A stretch of DNA of 64,000 nucleotides, taken from positions 2,914,001 to 2,978,000 of the forward strand of contig NZ_CP113063.1 of assembly GCF_026625785.1 (NCBI RefSeq). The letters run 5' to 3'. The notes under the pieces are model-generated. The model saw only the letters and a list, made by a program, of their open reading frames with translations, searched no databases and was not told the origin of the DNA. Each line of letters opens with the position of its first letter. Position 1 is the stretch's first letter. The DNA comes from Gordonia sp. SL306 (GTDB lineage Bacteria > Actinomycetota > Actinomycetes > Mycobacteriales > Mycobacteriaceae). Shown here piece by piece: positions 7,717 to 17,200 of the stretch. Both the position numbers and the translations under genes were made by a program.

Positions 7717-9334
7717 TCACCACCGCGCGTGACGCCGCCGATGCGTCCGCCCCGGCGACCGGATCGCCGATGCGATAGAGCGTCAGGTCCGAGCCGGAGA
7801 AGACCGCGGTCGCCCGGCCGGCGAGTGCAGTCGGTGGGGCGTCGTTCTCCACCACCACCCAGCCGACGCCCAGTGCGGCCAGCGACGACGGTGACCCGCC
7901 GTGGTGGAGAACCGCATCCACGTCGGCACCACGCCCGGATGCCGGGTCCACCACGACCCCGTCGACGGTGAGCAATCCCGAATCGGTGACCGGCGCGCGC
8001 ACCATCCGCGGCAGCGGGTCGAGCGATGGGACGTCGGTGAACGCGTATCGACGTACCGCACCGGTCGGCCACACCGCGACGGCGCCGCGGTCGGCCGGGA
8101 CGATGCGCGCCACGGTGGCCCAGTCCGCCGGATAGGTGATGGTACGGACCTGCCCGCCGACCCCCCAGGCGAGATCCGGGAGCGGTGCGACGATCAGCAA
8201 CGCCGTCACCGCCAGTGCGAAACCCGCAGGCACCCAACGTCGGACGGCGATCACCGCGGCCGCCGCGGCCACCGCGAAGAACGGCACCATCAGGGCCAGA
8301 TACTTCTGGGTGTCCCGGAACAGCCCGACGCCGGGGACGTCGGCGGCCAGCCGCGACAGTCCGTCGGCCACCGGGCCGAGGGCGGCGATCGTCACGGCGA
8401 GTACGGTCACCCCGGCGAGCACGGCGAGCGCGCCGATCAGCCGGTCGTGCCGATCCCGATGAGCCCAGAGCCACCGCGCCCCGACGGCGACCACCGTCAG
8501 TAACAACAGGGTCGCCACCGCCGCCCACCAGATGGTCCGGCTCGCCGGCACCGCGTCGGCATTCCAGATGCCACCGAGTCCGAGCACCGTGCCGAGTGTG
8601 CCCAGCCCCGACTCGGCGCGCGCACCGAACACGGTGAAGCCGTCGGAGCCGGTGGTCGCCGGAGCGGTCCCGACGAGGGTCGCGGTGAGCCACGGGAGGG
8701 CACCCAGAAACCATATCCCGCAGAGGGTTCCGATCTGGCGCCATCGCCGTTCGCGGACCAGCGGGATCATCAGGACCACGAGGAGCAGGACGGCCGCGAG
8801 GATCGAGCCGGTTGGTGTGAAACCGGCGCATGCCGTGGCGGCGGCGAGTTGCGCCCACCCGGGCCACCCCTGCCTGCGCATGACCTCGACCGCCCCGACC
8901 ACGATCCAGCCGAGCGCCGCATACGACACCATCAGACTCCAGTGCCCCTGCAGAAGGCGTTCGGCCACATACGGATTCCAGATCGCGACGAGGGCAGCGG
9001 CCACCGCGCCGCTGAGGCCGGCGGATGGTACGAGCCGGATCGCCATCCGGCCGTAGCCGACCCCTGCGAGGGTCAGCGCCGCGAAGGTGATCGCGGTGAC
9101 CACCGCGCCGCCGTCGACGAGGCGGCTGAGCATCGCGACCACCCAGTCCTGTGGCACCGCGCGCGCGGCCACGTCGCCGAGGCCGAGGGCGGGATCGGTG
9201 ACGAAGGAGCGGGGCGTGGAGACCGCGTCGCGGTAGAGCAGATGACCGGAGCGCAGGACAGGGCCCAGGACGAGCGCCGACAGCGCGGCGGAGACGAGAC
9301 AGAGAGTGGGCAGCAGATGCCGTGGGGAGGTCAT
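7631..9334 (-). CDS. Polytopic membrane protein (Rv0226c-like, GT-C-like architecture)
   Basis: 567 residues from the ATG at 9334 (MTSPRHLLPTL), chosen because upstream in-frame sequence is the antisense of the preceding lyase gene. About ten or more hydrophobic helices fill residues 8-430, with the DAVSTPRSF loop after helix 1, a conserved-looking QGHWSLMVSYAALGW segment and VGLFRDTQKYLAL; a periplasmic domain follows and one last helix near the C-terminus. The layout, with an acidic first loop, recalls GT-C polyprenyl-phosphate glycosyltransferases such as AftD, and the position matches Rv0226c. Whether it is catalytic is unknown. The gene overlaps the convergent glycosyltransferase by 86 bp. 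Confidence 0.75.
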   Translation of the reverse strand: MTSPRHLLPTLCLVSAALSALVLGPVLRSGHLLYRDAVSTPRSFVTDPALGLGDVAARAVPQDWVVAMLSRLVDGGAVVTAITFAALTLAGVGYGRMAIRLVPSAGLSGAVAAALVAIWNPYVAERLLQGHWSLMVSYAALGWIVVGAVEVMRRQGWPGWAQLAAATACAGFTPTGSILAAVLLLVVLMIPLVRERRWRQIGTLCGIWFLGALPWLTATLVGTAPATTGSDGFTVFGARAESGLGTLGTVLGLGGIWNADAVPASRTIWWAAVATLLLLTVVAVGARWLWAHRDRHDRLIGALAVLAGVTVLAVTIAALGPVADGLSRLAADVPGVGLFRDTQKYLALMVPFFAVAAAAAVIAVRRWVPAGFALAVTALLIVAPLPDLAWGVGGQVRTITYPADWATVARIVPADRGAVAVWPTGAVRRYAFTDVPSLDPLPRMVRAPVTDSGLLTVDGVVVDPASGRGADVDAVLHHGGSPSSLAALGVGWVVVENDAPPTALAGRATAVFSGSDLTLYRIGDPVAGADASAASRAVVISAHLLWSATVLLGAGAAMWAARRRTPR

Positions 9335-9354
9335 CTCGTCTCGGCGTGGCTTGC

Positions 9355-10275
9355 TCAGTAGTGGTAGGTGTCCGACGGCGCCGGCACGTGATCCGGATCG
9401 TCCGCGTAGACGGTGGTCGACCCGATCCCGTACGCGCGGGCCAGATCGAGGATCTTGGTGGCACGTGCGATGCGGGGGAGGTCGGAGCCGTTGCGGATCT
9501 CGCCGCCGTCGCGCTCGAACTCCGCGAAGAACTCCTTCGCCCAACTGATCTCGTCGTGTGACGGGGACAGGCCCTCGTTCACCGGATGACACTGGTCCGG
9601 GGTCAGGCAGATCTTGCCGGTCATCCCGAACTCGGCGCTGACCGCGGTCGCCTCGGACAGTTTCAGGGCGCTCGAGCCCACGGTCGGCCCGTCGATCGCG
9701 CTCGGCAGGTGAGCGGCCTTGGCGGCGATGGTGAACCGTGACCGGGCGTAGGCGAGGGTGGCCGGGTTGTCGCCGAATCCGGTGTCGCGCCGGAAGTCGC
9801 CGATGCCGAAGGCGAGTCGGAAGGTGCCCTTGGCGGAGGCGATCTCGCTGATCCGCTCGAGGCCGCGGGCGGTCTCGACCAGAGCCACGATCGGGACGCC
9901 GGGGAGCCGCTTGGCCGTCTCGCTGACATGGTCGACCGACTCCACCATCGCGAGCATCACGCCGCCGACCGACGTCGTCGCCAGTGCCGCCAGATCATCG
10001 GCCCACCAGGGTGTCCCGAAGCCGTTGACGCGAACCCAGTCGGACCGGCCGTCGGCCATCCACCGGATCACGTTGTCGCGCGCGGCGATCTTGTCCTTCG
10101 GTGCGACGGCGTCCTCGATGTCGAGCACCACGATGTCGGCCCGGGAGTGCACGGCGGGCTCGAATCGGCTGTCGTGCGACCCGTTGACCAGCAGCCAGCT
10201 GCGCGCGAGTACCGGATCGATGCGGAATCCGGCCGGCCCGTCGGCTGCGTCGTCGGTCGTGTTCTGGTCGTACAT
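9355..10275 (-). CDS. HpcH/HpaI aldolase / CitE-like lyase
   Basis: 306 residues from the ATG at 10275, preceded by GAGAAAG; an in-frame ATG at 10317 has no good ribosome site. TIM-barrel protein of the citrate lyase beta-subunit-like family: the metal-binding acidic motif VVLDIEDAVAPKDK, the substrate-binding arginine in VRVNGFGT, the catalytic-acid region VALVETARGLERI and FGIGDFRRDTG. Stand-alone CitE-like proteins cleave or hydrolyse malyl-, citramalyl- or related CoA esters. It sits 20 bp upstream of the membrane protein gene on the same strand. Its presence inside an envelope-polysaccharide block is odd and the real substrate is unknown. Confidence 0.8.
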   Translation of the reverse strand: MYDQNTTDDAADGPAGFRIDPVLARSWLLVNGSHDSRFEPAVHSRADIVVLDIEDAVAPKDKIAARDNVIRWMADGRSDWVRVNGFGTPWWADDLAALATTSVGGVMLAMVESVDHVSETAKRLPGVPIVALVETARGLERISEIASAKGTFRLAFGIGDFRRDTGFGDNPATLAYARSRFTIAAKAAHLPSAIDGPTVGSSALKLSEATAVSAEFGMTGKICLTPDQCHPVNEGLSPSHDEISWAKEFFAEFERDGGEIRNGSDLPRIARATKILDLARAYGIGSTTVYADDPDHVPAPSDTYHY

Positions 10276-10393
10276 CGGGGCTTTCTCGCGTTCGGATGGA
10301 CTCACTGTCCTCACCATCGTTGCCTATCGGCGTCGTCGGGTGCAAAGCGCCCCTTTCGGCTCCGCGACGCATCCGACATGCACACTTGACCGC

Positions 10394-11629
10394 ATGGTGG
10401 AGCGAACCGACCGCGGCGCGCTGGCCGGTGCCCTCGGCTGGGTGGCCGCAGGATCGATGGTCGCGAACGTCTGTGCCTACCTGATCCACCTCACCGCGAG
10501 CCGGTGGTGGCTGAGCACCGCCGAGTACGGGGAGTTCGCGGTCGGGCTCTCGGCGATGCTGGTGCTCGGGGTGGCGGCCCTGGCCTTGCAGGCCGTGGTC
10601 GCCCGGGCCGTCGTGCAGCACGCCGATCCGGCCCGGATCCGCCGCGTCTCCCTGATGACCGTCGGTGTGGTGATCGTGCTGGTCGGTGCGGCCGCCCCGC
10701 TGATGGCCTGGTTCGCCTCGATGGGGGTGGATGCGGCGCTGGCCGCCCTTTCCGCGGCGCCGATGCTGGCCGTGATCGGGGCAGCCCAGGGAGTGCTACA
10801 GGGGCGGGGACAGTTCCGGCTGCTCGGCTGGGTGCTCGCCGCGGTCGGGGTCCTGCGCACGGTGCCGGTGATCGCGGTGCTCGCCGCCGGTGCCGGACCG
10901 ACCGGTGCGCTGGCGGCCGGTGCGCTCGGCGCCGCGGTCGGTGCCGTCCTGGTGGCCTGGGCGGTGCGGTCGACGGGCCAGGTGCGACCGACGGTGAGTC
11001 CGTCGGTCCCGGGCGGGCTCGATCTGCTCGACGTGGTCCGGGCCTCGGGGGTGCAACTGGTACTGATCGTCGCGGCGTCGGTCGATCTGCTCCTCTCCCG
11101 CACGGTGTTGTCGGCCGACGACGCGGGGATCTATGCCCTGGGAGCGATCGCCACCAAGGTGGCGTTCTGGCTGCCACAGGCCGTCGGCGTCGTCTTCTAT
11201 CCGCGGCTGGCCGATCCCGCGATCTCCCGACGATCACTGGCCCACGCGGTGATGGTGGTGGCGGGGATCGGCGTGGTCCTCACCGCCGGGGCAGCGGTCG
11301 CCGGCCCGTTGGTCCCCGTCGTCGTCCGGCCCGAATATCAGCCGCTGGTCGGCGTGCTGTGGCTGTTCGCCTACACGGGCTCGATGCTCGCCGTGCTCCA
11401 GGTCGCGTTGTTGTCGGCGATCGCCCGGCAGGCCACCGCGATCTCGCTGGTGACCTGGGTGTCGGTGGGGGCAGAGGTCGTGGTGATCCTGACCGTCGTG
11501 CACGGCATCGTGGCGCTGGCGGTGACCGCGGCAGTCACCGCGACGGTCGCGGCGGTCACGACGACACTGGTGGGTCTGCGTCCGGGGCAGCACTCGGGCG
11601 CCATCGGCGCGGCCGCCATGCGGGATTGA
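10394..11629 (+). CDS. Polysaccharide flippase-like membrane protein (MOP superfamily)
   Basis: 411 residues from the ATG at 10394. Nearly all hydrophobic, about 12 helices, with features of Wzx/polysaccharide-biosynthesis exporters: ALGWVAAGSMVANVCAYLI at the start, a long middle loop near residue 205, and RPEYQPLVGVLWLFAYTG. Such proteins flip lipid-linked sugars across the inner membrane. It is divergent from the lyase gene and overlaps the convergent DUF3068 gene by 74 bp. The cargo is unknown; lipid-linked arabinan or mannan precursors would suit the neighbourhood. Confidence 0.72.
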   Translation: MVERTDRGALAGALGWVAAGSMVANVCAYLIHLTASRWWLSTAEYGEFAVGLSAMLVLGVAALALQAVVARAVVQHADPARIRRVSLMTVGVVIVLVGAAAPLMAWFASMGVDAALAALSAAPMLAVIGAAQGVLQGRGQFRLLGWVLAAVGVLRTVPVIAVLAAGAGPTGALAAGALGAAVGAVLVAWAVRSTGQVRPTVSPSVPGGLDLLDVVRASGVQLVLIVAASVDLLLSRTVLSADDAGIYALGAIATKVAFWLPQAVGVVFYPRLADPAISRRSLAHAVMVVAGIGVVLTAGAAVAGPLVPVVVRPEYQPLVGVLWLFAYTGSMLAVLQVALLSAIARQATAISLVTWVSVGAEVVVILTVVHGIVALAVTAAVTATVAAVTTTLVGLRPGQHSGAIGAAAMRD

Positions 11630-12815
11630 TGACGGCCAGACCGGCGATGATCGTCGCGACACCGACGACCGCGGCGAACAGCGGGACGACCCGGCCCCAG
11701 ACGGTGATCGGTGCGGCGAGTGCGGTGGCGTGCTCGGTGAGCCTGCGTTGGGTCCGGTCGTCGTAGGCGAAGGTCGCGGACATGTTGGTGAGCCGCCGGT
11801 CGGGCAGTGCGGTGTCGATGAACCGGTAGCTCTCGTCGACGGCGATGTGCGCGTCGACGATGGTGCCCGTGGTGGTGTCGACCGCGAGCTCCCAGCGGCC
11901 GCTGTGGTGCAGGGTCGCACTCACGCTGCGGGCGGGATCGACGCCCGGGACGCCGAACCACCCGGCCGGGCGCGTGATGATGGTCGGCGGGGTGCTCCGG
12001 GCGTCCCCGTTCTCGATCTGGTGGAGGTCGGTGTCGGGGACCACGGCGACGAACCGCGCGACGTCGCGGCCCGCGACCGTGGTGTCCCCGGTGTAGCGCA
12101 GGGGCACGGTGCGCCGGGTCGTCACGTCGAAGAAGGTGTGGTCGGCGGTCGACACCCCGAACGGCATCAGGTACGTGTAGCCGTCGCGGTCGGGAACGCG
12201 GACGGGTGCCGAGTTGTTGTCGTACTGGATCTCCGAGCTGCCCTGCTGGCCGGCGGCGGCAGTCAGATCCGGGAGCGCGGTGACCCGATCGAGGGTGATG
12301 CGGTCGCGTACGGCACCCATGATCGGATCGGTGCACGACGACGCGCCCGCCGCCGGTTTGGCGTCGCTGCCCGCACGCGGGGCCTCGGGATCGACCTCAC
12401 GGCCGTCGATCGTCAGGTGTTCGGCCCGCACCGACGTCCCGGCCTGCAGCGTCACCCGGTCCGCGTCGGCGGGGCGCACCGCCACGAAGCGTTGCTGCCG
12501 GGTCAGGTCGGCGTCGACCACGCGGGCCGTCGGGGAGGCCAGCGAACACCGGTCCAGGACCCGCGCCGGTGAGGTGGCCGGTGCGACGGTCGTGACGTCG
12601 GTGCTGAGCGGGATGGTGCGCAGGTTGTCGACAAAGAGCGTCGGGAGCGCGATGGCGGCCGCCAGCAGGAATCCGCCGACGAAGATCAGCACCGGTCCCA
12701 CGAGGTCCTTGGTCGAGAGTCGGTTCGGTCCGGATGGCGTCAGATCCTCCGCTGACGACGCGCTTTCCGGCGACGACAGACCATCTGGCGACGACGTTTC
12801 CCCCGCTGACGACAT
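11556..12815 (-). CDS. DUF3068 (PorA-like) membrane-anchored protein, Rv0227c-like
   Basis: 419 residues from the ATG at 12815. A short Ser-rich cytoplasmic N-terminus is followed by one helix (GPVLIFVGGFLLAAAIALP), a large extracytoplasmic domain of about 330 residues with two cysteines, and a second helix near residues 385-405 (VVPLFAAVVGVATIIAGLAVI). Length and topology match the DUF3068 family of mycolic-acid bacteria (Rv0227c has about the same length). Essential envelope functions have been suggested for the family but no biochemical role is established here. The 3' end overlaps the flippase gene; the 5' end faces the acyltransferase across a 21-bp tandem-repeat array. Confidence 0.8.
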   Translation of the reverse strand: MSSAGETSSPDGLSSPESASSAEDLTPSGPNRLSTKDLVGPVLIFVGGFLLAAAIALPTLFVDNLRTIPLSTDVTTVAPATSPARVLDRCSLASPTARVVDADLTRQQRFVAVRPADADRVTLQAGTSVRAEHLTIDGREVDPEAPRAGSDAKPAAGASSCTDPIMGAVRDRITLDRVTALPDLTAAAGQQGSSEIQYDNNSAPVRVPDRDGYTYLMPFGVSTADHTFFDVTTRRTVPLRYTGDTTVAGRDVARFVAVVPDTDLHQIENGDARSTPPTIITRPAGWFGVPGVDPARSVSATLHHSGRWELAVDTTTGTIVDAHIAVDESYRFIDTALPDRRLTNMSATFAYDDRTQRRLTEHATALAAPITVWGRVVPLFAAVVGVATIIAGLAVINPAWRPRRWRPSAAPDADPPVSS

Positions 12816-12855
12816 AACGGCGAGCGTACTGGCCGCCCCGACGAGCACCCCAACC

Positions 12856-12954
12856 CGCCGATCGTGCCCAGTTCCGCGCCGATCGTGCGCAGTTTCGCGC
12901 CGATCGTGCGCAGTTTCGCGCCGATCGTGCGCAGTTTCGCGCCGATCGTGCGCG
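12856..12954. repeat. 21-bp tandem repeat, 4.7 copies, in a divergent promoter region
   Basis: Units start at 12856, 12877, 12898 and 12919, with a partial copy at 12940-12954. Units 2-4 are identical; unit 1 differs at two bases. Each unit contains the palindrome CGATCG flanked by GCGC-type sequence. The array fills most of the 183 bp between the DUF3068 gene (start 12815, minus) and the acyltransferase (start 12999, plus). It could be a cooperative binding array or a phase-variable spacer, and it can be read through on either strand without stops. Confidence 0.85.
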
Positions 12955-12998
12955 GCCGGTCGATCCGACGACGCGGGTCGGTACCCTGGTTGACCAGC

Positions 12999-14264
12999 AT
13001 GACCACCACCGCCAGCAGTGCCGACCACACTCCCGACGTCGTCGGCGAGACCCGACGCTTCTTCCCGCAACTCGAGGGGATGCGCGCCCTCGCCGCCATC
13101 GGGGTGCTGACCACGCACGTCGCCTTCCAGACACGCGCCGTGGAGTTGCCCGCCGTCGGTCCGGCGCTCGGTCGCCTCGACCTCGCGGTGGCGCTGTTCT
13201 TCGGGCTCTCGGGGTTCCTGCTCTGGCGGCCGTGGGTGGCCGCCGCCAACACGACGCTGCCGCGGCCTGCGGTCGGCCGTTACCTCGCCCATCGGGTGAT
13301 CCGGATCTGGCCCGCCTATGTCGTCGTGGTGGTCCTGGTCCTGACGCTGTTGCCGGACGCGAAGAACGCCGACCTCACGGTCTGGCTGGCCAACCTCACG
13401 CTGACGCAGGTCTTCGTCCCGCTGTCGCTGACGGCAGGGCTCACGCAGATGTGGAGCCTGTCGGTGGAGGTGGCGTTCTATGCGCTGCTCCCGCTGATCG
13501 GCTTCGCCCTCGTCCGGCTCCGGGTGCGCGACGACGGCGTCGGGCGGGTCCGCCTGCGGATTCCGGCGCTGTTCGTACTCGGGCTGCTGAGTCTCGGCTG
13601 GGCCTGGGTGGCCATGACACTGCCCGTCCCCGCCGGCGTGGAACCGAAGAACTGGGTGTTCGGACACCTGCCGTGGTTCATCGCCGGGCTGATCCTGGCC
13701 GAGCTCGTCGGGGCGATCGAGCTGCACGAGCATCGGCCGGTGGCGCGGTGGATGCGCGTCGTGGCACGCCTCGGTGCGCGACGATGGCTGATGGCGGCGG
13801 TGCTGGTGGTGACGTATGCGCTGGCCTGCACTCCGCTCGCGGGACCGACCGGGCTGGGGGACCTCTCGTCGCTGCAGTTCGCCACGAAGATGGTGCTCGG
13901 CGCGATCTGCGGCCTGGCGATCCTGGCGCCACTGGTGATGTCGCGCGGTCCGTTCCGGCTGCTGAACTCGCCGCCGATGCTGGCCCTCGGCCGCTGGTCC
14001 TACGGGATCTTCATCTGGCATCTCGCCGTGCTCGCGGTGGTGTTCCCGCTCTTCGGCATCGTCCCTTTCGGCGGCGACTTCCTGCTGGTGTGGACCATCA
14101 CGGTGGCCCTGACCATCGGTGTCTCGGCCGCGAGCTATGCCTTCGTCGAAGAACCGGCGCGCCGATGGCTCCGCAGCCGCGAGAGAAGACGCGTCCGCAC
14201 GGATTCACCATCGAGCGTGACCAACCAGACCGTCAGCGACACCGCGATCAACGCCGGAAGCTGA
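12999..14264 (+). CDS. Acyltransferase 3 family (OafA-like) membrane protein
   Basis: 421 residues from the ATG at 12999; longer upstream reading would translate the tandem repeat as RSFAPIV copies and is rejected. Integral membrane O-acyltransferase: motif LEGMRALAAIGVLTTH (with the catalytic histidine), FGLSGFLLWRPW, RYLAHRVIRIWPAY, WSLSVEVAFYALLP and LALGRWSYGIFIWHL, then a charged tail. The family acylates cell-surface sugars or lipids on the outer face. Matches Rv0228 in position. Its 3' end overlaps aftD by 130 bp. Likely to decorate arabinan, LAM or trehalose lipids (inferred). Confidence 0.85.
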   Translation: MTTTASSADHTPDVVGETRRFFPQLEGMRALAAIGVLTTHVAFQTRAVELPAVGPALGRLDLAVALFFGLSGFLLWRPWVAAANTTLPRPAVGRYLAHRVIRIWPAYVVVVVLVLTLLPDAKNADLTVWLANLTLTQVFVPLSLTAGLTQMWSLSVEVAFYALLPLIGFALVRLRVRDDGVGRVRLRIPALFVLGLLSLGWAWVAMTLPVPAGVEPKNWVFGHLPWFIAGLILAELVGAIELHEHRPVARWMRVVARLGARRWLMAAVLVVTYALACTPLAGPTGLGDLSSLQFATKMVLGAICGLAILAPLVMSRGPFRLLNSPPMLALGRWSYGIFIWHLAVLAVVFPLFGIVPFGGDFLLVWTITVALTIGVSAASYAFVEEPARRWLRSRERRRVRTDSPSSVTNQTVSDTAINAGS

Positions 14265-17200
14265 ACCCACCAGTCGAAGCCGTGGTAGCCGCCCGTCGCG
14301 TGCCATGGCCCGCTCGCCAGGCCCAGGGTCGCGAGCAGCATGGCGGCGAACACCGCCGTGACACCGATCCGCGGGCGCAACCACAGGGAGACGCCGCCCA
14401 CCAGGACCGATACCGCCAGACCCCACCAGCCGGTGAGGAGCCAGGAGGCGCCCAGCCACGACACGACCGCGGTCGCGGTGACCCACGCCGGGGTCGCTCG
14501 GTCCGCCGGGTGGTCGTCCGGCGACTCGACGCCGCGGCGTGGCCACCAGGCGAGCGCGAGGAGGAGCGCGACCAGCGCCAGCCCGACCCCGAGCGACCAC
14601 CGGTAGAGCGAGTCGAAGCGATACGTCAGCGTGACGGTGCCCGCCGCGCCGGGCGGGACCAGCCAGCCCTGCTGCCAGCCGTTCATCACGACGGGCTTCA
14701 GCGACCGGCCGTCGAGACTCGCCTGCCATCCGTCGTTGGTGCTCTCTGGCACGACCAGGACACGCTGGCGTGCACCGGATTCCACCTGCACGGTGCGGTG
14801 CGTCGACGACCAGTCGGTGACCTTCGGGACCACCGGCGACGACCCGCTGTCGTCGGCCGCGCCGTGGACCGGTAGGGCCACCTGGTCGACGGTGAACGCC
14901 GACCCCGGGTTGACCGACAACTCCTGCTCGCCGCCGCCGAGTTTCAGCGTTGCGGGCGAGCACGGCCGCGCGACCACCGGTTCACCGGCCCGCAGCGCCG
15001 CCGCCGTGGTGCGCACCGACATCCCGATCACCTGTCCCGAGACGGTGAGACCGATGCCTGCGTCACAACCGATCTCGACGACCCGATCGTCGGTGGGCGG
15101 TGCCTGCGGTGCCGGGCTGATCTGCACCTCGCTGATCCCCGCCGGTGCCGGCCGGGCGAACCCCAGATTGTTGACGTCGATGAGGTCGGCGGTCTTGGTC
15201 ACCGTGAGGTCGATGCGGTCGGTGACCGTCGGGTCCAGCTCGACCACACCGTCCCGCCCGACGTCGCGGACCTGGGGCCCGGTGCCGAGGTCGATGCTCA
15301 CCCGCCGCGGGGCCGCGGGATAGCGCTCCGGCGCGACGATGCGCAGCCGGTCGACGCGCTGCGCGTGCGGGAGGCGGATCACCAATTCCGGTTTGTCGCT
15401 GCGCTTCTTGTCCCCGGAGGCCCGGTCCGTCGAGGAGCCGGAGGACGTTTCCGGTGCGGTCCACGTGGTGCCGACGTCGCCGTCGACCGCGGCGCCTGCA
15501 TTGCCGCGCGGGTCGTCGACCCCGGTCGGTCCGTCTGCGGTGATCTGCCCGGGTGCGGAGATCAGACCGCGCAACGCGTCCCCGGATTTCGGGCGTAGCA
15601 CCACACTCGGGTCGACCTCGGTCGGGGCGGGCACCGACAACGAGCGGGTGAAGATCCCCGGCGTCTCCGGGTTCAGACCGAGACCGGGAGCGCATCGCTG
15701 CGAGTCGCCGTCGGCCACACACGCCGACCGGCCACCGAGTTCTTCACCGAGCAGCCACCCCGACACCCTGGTCCCGGCGGGTGGCGGTGGCAGCACCACA
15801 CGATGCCGGATGGTGAGTGGCGTGTGGCTCGACAGATCGGCCAGCGACAGCTCGCCGATGGCGAACTGGTTGCCGCCCCGGCCATCTGCGGTGCTGATCG
15901 CCCGGATCTGCATCCATCGGGTGGGACCGCTCGGCGCCGTCACGGTGACCGGCTTGCCGGGCTCGACGCCCTGCGTGACGGAACTGCCTGCCTCGGTGGA
16001 CACCAGGATGCCGCTGACGTCGGAGCCGAGGGCCTTGCTCGTCGTGATGTTCACCGCGAGGTCGGAGCGCGGCTCGGTGAAGTCCAGTCGCATCCAGCGG
16101 CCGACGGCCGAGTCGAGGCCGCTGCTCACCCAGGCCGTGTCCGGATCGCCGTCGAATGCCGAGGCCGGCGAGTTGGCCGGCGACGTCTGTCCCAATTGTG
16201 TTGCATCCGAGGCTGACCCGGACGTCGACACCCGGACCTGTCCCGGCTGGTTGTTCAGGAGCCACTGGCCCTCGACGAGGGGTTGACCGGCGACCGGGTA
16301 GTCGGGTGCCGCATTCTGGGTGCGTCGCGAATCCCCGTCGGCGCGGATCGCCGAGCTGTGGTCGTCGACCCGGCCGAAGTCGGTTTCCCGGTCGGTCGGG
16401 GTGTCGGTGAGCAGGACGCCGCGGCCGTCGGCGAGGCCCGCCCGGCGCGCGTCGGCGTCGAGGACTGCCGGACCCAGTGGTGGGAGTCCCGTGCGGGCGC
16501 GCTGTTCCTGCACGGCGGCAAGTGCTTCCGGTCCACCGGCCACCCGCGGCGTCGCGTCGGCGTCGACGAGGACGGGACCGGTACCGGGGAATCCTGTCGG
16601 GCTGTGCACCGCGTAGATCTGGATCGCCGGCAGGAGCGGCCGTAAACCGTTGTCGCGCACCACCCCCGGCACGCTCGGCTGGCCCACGTCGGCGCCGAAG
16701 GTCGCTACCCGGTCCAGCCCGGGCGAGTTGTCGACGGCCTGCTGGGCGACGAGCGGTCGTGCGGATCGGGACGTGTCCGGATCGAGATCGGCACGCAGCA
16801 CCACATATCCGATGCCCTGTTGGGCGAGGGTGGCGGCGAGGCCAGGGGAGCCCCGGCCGTCGGCGATGTCGCGCTGTACGGAGTCGAGGGCCCGGATCGC
16901 GCCCGGCGGGGTGAGTGGGATCGCGTCGCGCACCGCCCACGGGTCCTCGGCGAGGGGTTGCATCGGTTCGTCGCGGGTGAGGCCCCAGAGTTGGTCGGCG
17001 AACGGCGCGCCGGGGACCACGAGGCTGCGGACCGGTGCGGTACTACCCGGTGGGCTGCCGTGTGCGGACAGCCATTTCGACGCAGCCGACCAGTGATCGG
17101 GGATCGCGCGGTAGGTGCCGGCAGGCGCCAGTTGTCCGGTCCAGATCAACGAGCCCGCGCCGATGGCGGCAACCGCCACGACGATCGCGGCGGCCACCGG

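Noticed and set aside
12856-12954. Possible CRISPR array
   Set aside because: Repeats are directly adjacent without unique spacers.
12864-12998. N-terminal extension of the acyltransferase reading RSFAPIV repeats
   Set aside because: It is translation of the 21-bp tandem DNA repeat; the family normally begins close to the ATG at 12999.
14135-14264. Frameshift or assembly error at the acyltransferase/aftD overlap
   Set aside because: Both reading frames keep plausible C-terminal sequence (helix plus basic tail) through the overlap, and similar convergent overlaps occur twice more in the block.
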